DNA from: Chryseobacterium sp. UBA6632
GTDB lineage: Bacteria; Bacteroidota; Bacteroidia; Flavobacteriales; Weeksellaceae
Length of the DNA stretch: 20,115 bases
NCBI GenBank assembly: GCA_002455915.1
Contig: DKLU01000360.1
Span: forward strand, 1 to 20,115
Reading direction: 5' to 3'
Shown: piece by piece, positions 18,456-20,115 of the stretch
Layout of the letters: each line of letters begins with the position of its first letter
How positions within the stretch are numbered: position 1 is the first letter of the stretch
Program-made: the position numbers and the translations under genes
Notes under the pieces: generated by a model
The model's input: the letters and a program-made list of their open reading frames with translations, nothing else
The model's database searches: none
What the model was told of the DNA's origin: nothing

Positions 18456-18482
18456 TTTAAATATTAATAGAGATAAAAATAT

Positions 18483-18512
18483 AAAATGAGGCACTCCTGA
18501 TTGTCTCATTTT
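18483..18512 (+). terminator. Transporter gene intrinsic terminator
   Basis: Stem AAAATGAG (18483-18490) and CTCATTTT (18505-18512) with a 14-base loop, followed by T-rich sequence, 27 bases after the transporter stop codon. The large loop lowers certainty a little. Confidence 0.72.
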
Positions 18513-18561
18513 TATACAAGTTCAATATAACTGCTTAATTTTCTCTTGTTTAAATTTATAT

Positions 18562-18672
18562 AGATCCTTCGACTGCTTCACGCTCAGGATGACAGAGACG
18601 CTAATACTAACTGTTTATTTTGCAAAGTTATTTTCATGGTGTCATCCTGAGAGCGAAGCAGCTGAAGGATCT
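18562..18672. repeat. Long palindromic repeat (GATCCTTC ... CAGGATGACA type)
   Basis: Two 33-base arms, 18562-18594 and 18640-18672, are complementary with four mismatches; key words are AGATCCTTC, CTGCTTC and CTCAGGATGACA and their complements. The 45-base spacer is AT-rich. This motif (TGTCATCCTGAG...GAAGGATCT) recurs in many bacterial intergenic regions, including flavobacteria. A plus-strand frame starting inside it is considered spurious. Confidence 0.8.
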
Positions 18673-18759
18673 CAAAAGTTGGGGAGAAAGTAGATAATTT
18701 TTTTACTGTCTTTTATAATTTTATAAGTGGAACGGTTTTGTGAAACTTAAAACAAATGG

Positions 18760-18814
18760 AATTCAAAAAAAAAAACTTTGCGGGCTTTGTGTTCAAAGTT
18801 TAAGGCTTTGAATT
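18760..18814. repeat. Nested palindrome with CTTTG words
   Basis: Outer arms AATTCAAA (18760-18767) and TTTGAATT (18807-18814) and inner arms AAACTTTG (18773-18780) and CAAAGTTT (18794-18801) are all exact. The loop holds CGGGCTTTGTG, typical of CTTTGCG-type flavobacterial repeats. A run of 11 A (18765-18775) joins the left arms. Confidence 0.55.
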
Positions 18815-19052
18815 TTAAAATTAATAGAGTTAAATATTGCTATCATTTGCTGAGTAGAACGCCATTGCGACCGAAAATATTTAAAATAAGAAACAAAGCT
18901 CTAGCGATCGATAGCGTTAAAAAGAAAATAAAGAATTATTCTTGTCTTGTTTTCTAATACTATACTGAGATCCCTACGGGAGGACAAACTTTATGGATAC
19001 AAACTTTTTGCGTAGTCCCCAATTTTTGTAACTGATCCATCTATACAAACAA

Positions 19053-19080
19053 AAAAGCAACCTCTTTCGAGATTGCTTTT
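19053..19080 (-). terminator. rpsO intrinsic terminator
   Basis: AAAAGCAA (19053-19060) pairs with TTGCTTTT (19073-19080) and CTC (19062-19064) with GAG (19069-19071), with one mismatch between and a four-base loop. On the minus strand the stem runs into TTTTTTGTTTG, 20 bases after the rpsO stop. Confidence 0.85.
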
Positions 19081-19100
19081 ATTTGTAAAATCTTTACAGA

Positions 19101-19370
19101 TTATTTTCTTAAACCTAGTTCAGCAATAATTGCTCTATATCTGTTGATATCTTTGTTTTTAAGATAATCTAGTAAACTTTTTCTCTTACCTACCAATTTA
19201 ACCAAAGATCTCTCTGTGTTGAAATCGTGACGGTTAGACTTTAGGTGTTGAGATAAGTGATTGATTCTGTAAGTGAAAAGAGCTACCTGTCCTTCAGCAC
19301 TTCCTGTGTCTTGTGCAGATTTTCCGTGTTTTGCGAAAATTTCCTGCTTTTTTTCGTTTGTTAAGTACAT
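19101..19370 (-). CDS. rpsO: 30S ribosomal protein S15
   Basis: The 89-aa protein has the exact usual length of S15, which binds 16S rRNA early in assembly of the 30S platform and contacts the 50S subunit. Family blocks are intact: KHGKSAQDTGSAEGQVALFT (14-33), INHLSQHLKSNRHDFNTERS (36-55) and LVGKRKSLLDYLK (58-70), ending in AELGLRK. It is transcribed alone from a good promoter and ends at a terminator. pnp, which often follows rpsO in other phyla, lies elsewhere in the window on the same strand. Confidence 0.98.
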   Translation of the reverse strand: MYLTNEKKQEIFAKHGKSAQDTGSAEGQVALFTYRINHLSQHLKSNRHDFNTERSLVKLVGKRKSLLDYLKNKDINRYRAIIAELGLRK

Positions 19371-19405
19371 TCCAATATTGTTTAATGATTATTATGTAAC
19401 GGCTG

Positions 19406-19436
19406 CAAAATTACAACTATTTTTTGAATGCACAAA
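19406..19436 (-). promoter_or_regulatory. rpsO: rpsO promoter (TTTG-N19-TAATTTTG)
   Basis: On the minus strand TTTG (19436-19433) lies 19 bases before TAATTTTG (19413-19406), both exact Bacteroidetes promoter elements. The expected start of transcription near 19400 gives a leader of about 30 bases. Confidence 0.8.
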
Positions 19437-19520
19437 CATTATTGATTTCATGTATCAAATTTGATAGAAAAAAATGTTAAATATTTCTTAAATAAATTAT
19501 GGTATCCAACTAAAAGGCAG

Positions 19521-19528
19521 TAATTTTG
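19521..19528 (+). promoter_or_regulatory. -7 element close to the start of the 183-aa gene
   Basis: TAATTTTG is an exact TAnnTTTG match only 14 bases before the ATG at 19543. Transcription would begin about 19534-19535, leaving a leader of less than ten bases. No TTTG was found at the usual upstream distance. Confidence 0.5.
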
Positions 19529-19542
19529 CATTCGAATTAGTG

Positions 19543-20094
19543 ATGAGAAAATTTATATCTTTTGTTACGCTTACTGTATTTTTATTTTCGGGAACTGTAC
19601 TTCTAAAAGCGCAGAAAAATTCGACCGACAAAATAAAAAGAATTCTATACTTCAATCCCGAGGTAGAACCCGATATTGAGGAAATAAAGGAACCTACCAA
19701 TCATGCGTTTTTCAGTGCTGTTTCAGACAATCTTAGCGAACGAAAAAACAGAATGATCAAAACGGAAACTCAGGTTTCGTTTGATAGTATTGATAAAAAA
19801 ACCATCACCGATTACAGCATCAACAACGAAGCAGATTTCGTTATTGTTCCTAAAGTAAAGTATTTTAAAGTAGGTCTCGGAAAGTATGTTTTCTCTAACC
19901 AAGTTGTGGTAAGCATGAAACTTTTTGATGCTGAAGGAAATCTTTTAACCGAAACCGACTACGATACTTATCGCAAAAATATGCGTCTTCTGGGCTCTAC
20001 AACCAATTCTGTGAAAATCGGAACGAATGGTGCTATTAAAGATATTCTTAAAAAACTCAGAAAAATAAAACCTTCTACGGAAACGGGGTTTTAG
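19543..20094 (+). CDS. Secreted protein of unknown function
   Basis: The 183-aa product begins MRKFISFVTLTVFLF, followed by a hydrophobic stretch and an Ala-Gln near residue 23-24 that suits signal-peptidase cleavage (LKAQ), so it is probably periplasmic or outer-membrane associated. The mature part has a segment NEADFVIVPKVKYFKVGLGK (94-113) followed by QVVVSMKLFDAEGNLLTETD (119-138), an arrangement of strands that recalls small envelope proteins with a CsgG/TolB-N-like fold; this is only an impression. A GTG three bases upstream is in frame; ATG at 19543 is preferred. It is divergent from rpsO. Function unknown. Confidence 0.8.
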   Translation: MRKFISFVTLTVFLFSGTVLLKAQKNSTDKIKRILYFNPEVEPDIEEIKEPTNHAFFSAVSDNLSERKNRMIKTETQVSFDSIDKKTITDYSINNEADFVIVPKVKYFKVGLGKYVFSNQVVVSMKLFDAEGNLLTETDYDTYRKNMRLLGSTTNSVKIGTNGAIKDILKKLRKIKPSTETGF

Positions 20095-20115
20095 TTGATA
20101 GTTGATAGTTGATAG
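20093..20115. repeat. Heptamer tandem repeat AGTTGAT, cut by the window edge
   Basis: Three exact copies of AGTTGAT plus AG, beginning in the last two bases of the preceding stop codon and running to the end of the window. The array probably continues beyond. Such TTGATAG heptamer arrays are common between flavobacterial genes and change copy number by slippage. Confidence 0.75.

Larger units (their letters stand above)
18456..19052. other. Gene-free repeat-rich region between transporter and rpsO
   Basis: About 600 bases without a credible gene. It contains the transporter terminator (18483-18512), a long palindromic element (18562-18672) and a nested palindrome (18760-18814), both listed separately. 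The part from about 18830 to 19050 shows scattered REP-like words (GAGATCCCTACGGGA at 18967-18981) but no complete hairpin, tRNA or small RNA that I can support. It looks like an accumulation zone for repeats. Confidence 0.55.

Noticed and set aside
18591..18695. Short plus-strand frame beginning in the repeat at 18562-18672
   Set aside because: Almost entirely repeat sequence; no conserved features and no promoter.

Overview
The window looks like a chromosomal piece of a flavobacterium, most likely Chryseobacterium or a close relative. The DNA is AT-rich. Promoters show the Bacteroidetes pattern TAnnTTTG, with an upstream TTTG in the two clearest cases. Strong Shine-Dalgarno sites are rare, and the closest familiar relatives of nearly every protein are flavobacterial (DUF1800/DUF1501 pair, tailed PNPase, cold-shock protein with a basic N-terminal extension). 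No mobile element, CRISPR array, tRNA or rRNA was seen. These identifications come from reading the sequence; no database search was run.

Layout. (1) 163-2812, plus strand: a DUF1800 protein and a Tat-exported DUF1501 protein, closed by a bidirectional terminator. (2) 2872-8550, minus strand, in order of transcription: a 1334-aa superfamily 1 helicase with a C-terminal PD-(D/E)XK-like nuclease, a HopJ-family protein overlapping it by ATGA, a palindromic repeat, a WYL-domain regulator and a 45-aa small protein. (3) 8650-12839, plus strand, divergent from the helicase across 99 bp: an RNA-repair cassette of RtcB RNA ligase, an RlaP-type (COG3541) nucleotidyltransferase, a sirtuin, and a second RlaP-type nucleotidyltransferase that is frameshifted at a run of six T. 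(4) 13090-16547, minus strand: cold-shock-domain protein with a long leader, a small secreted protein, and PNPase (pnp). (5) 17040-18455, plus: FucP-family sugar transporter with a promoter and a repeated leader. (6) 19101-19370, minus: rpsO. (7) 19543-20094, plus: a small secreted protein, followed by heptamer repeats running off the window.

The part most worth study is 2872-12839. A helicase-nuclease of the kind found among antiphage genes, a HopJ protein and a WYL regulator (a class that often controls defence genes) stand back to back with an RNA ligation and end-processing cassette that contains an NAD-dependent enzyme. A reasonable but untested reading is a damage-response or defence island that couples nucleic-acid attack with RNA repair. 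In the second nucleotidyltransferase the reading frame breaks exactly at T TTT TTG, so it is a pseudogene, a slippage-controlled gene or a sequencing error.

The intergenic spaces carry several different palindromic repeats (4100-4216, 10046-10182, 12883-13014, 18562-18672, 18760-18814), resembling scattered REP/MITE-like families of flavobacterial chromosomes. One of them lies between the HopJ and WYL genes and another between rtcB and the first nucleotidyltransferase, where they may act on the transcripts.
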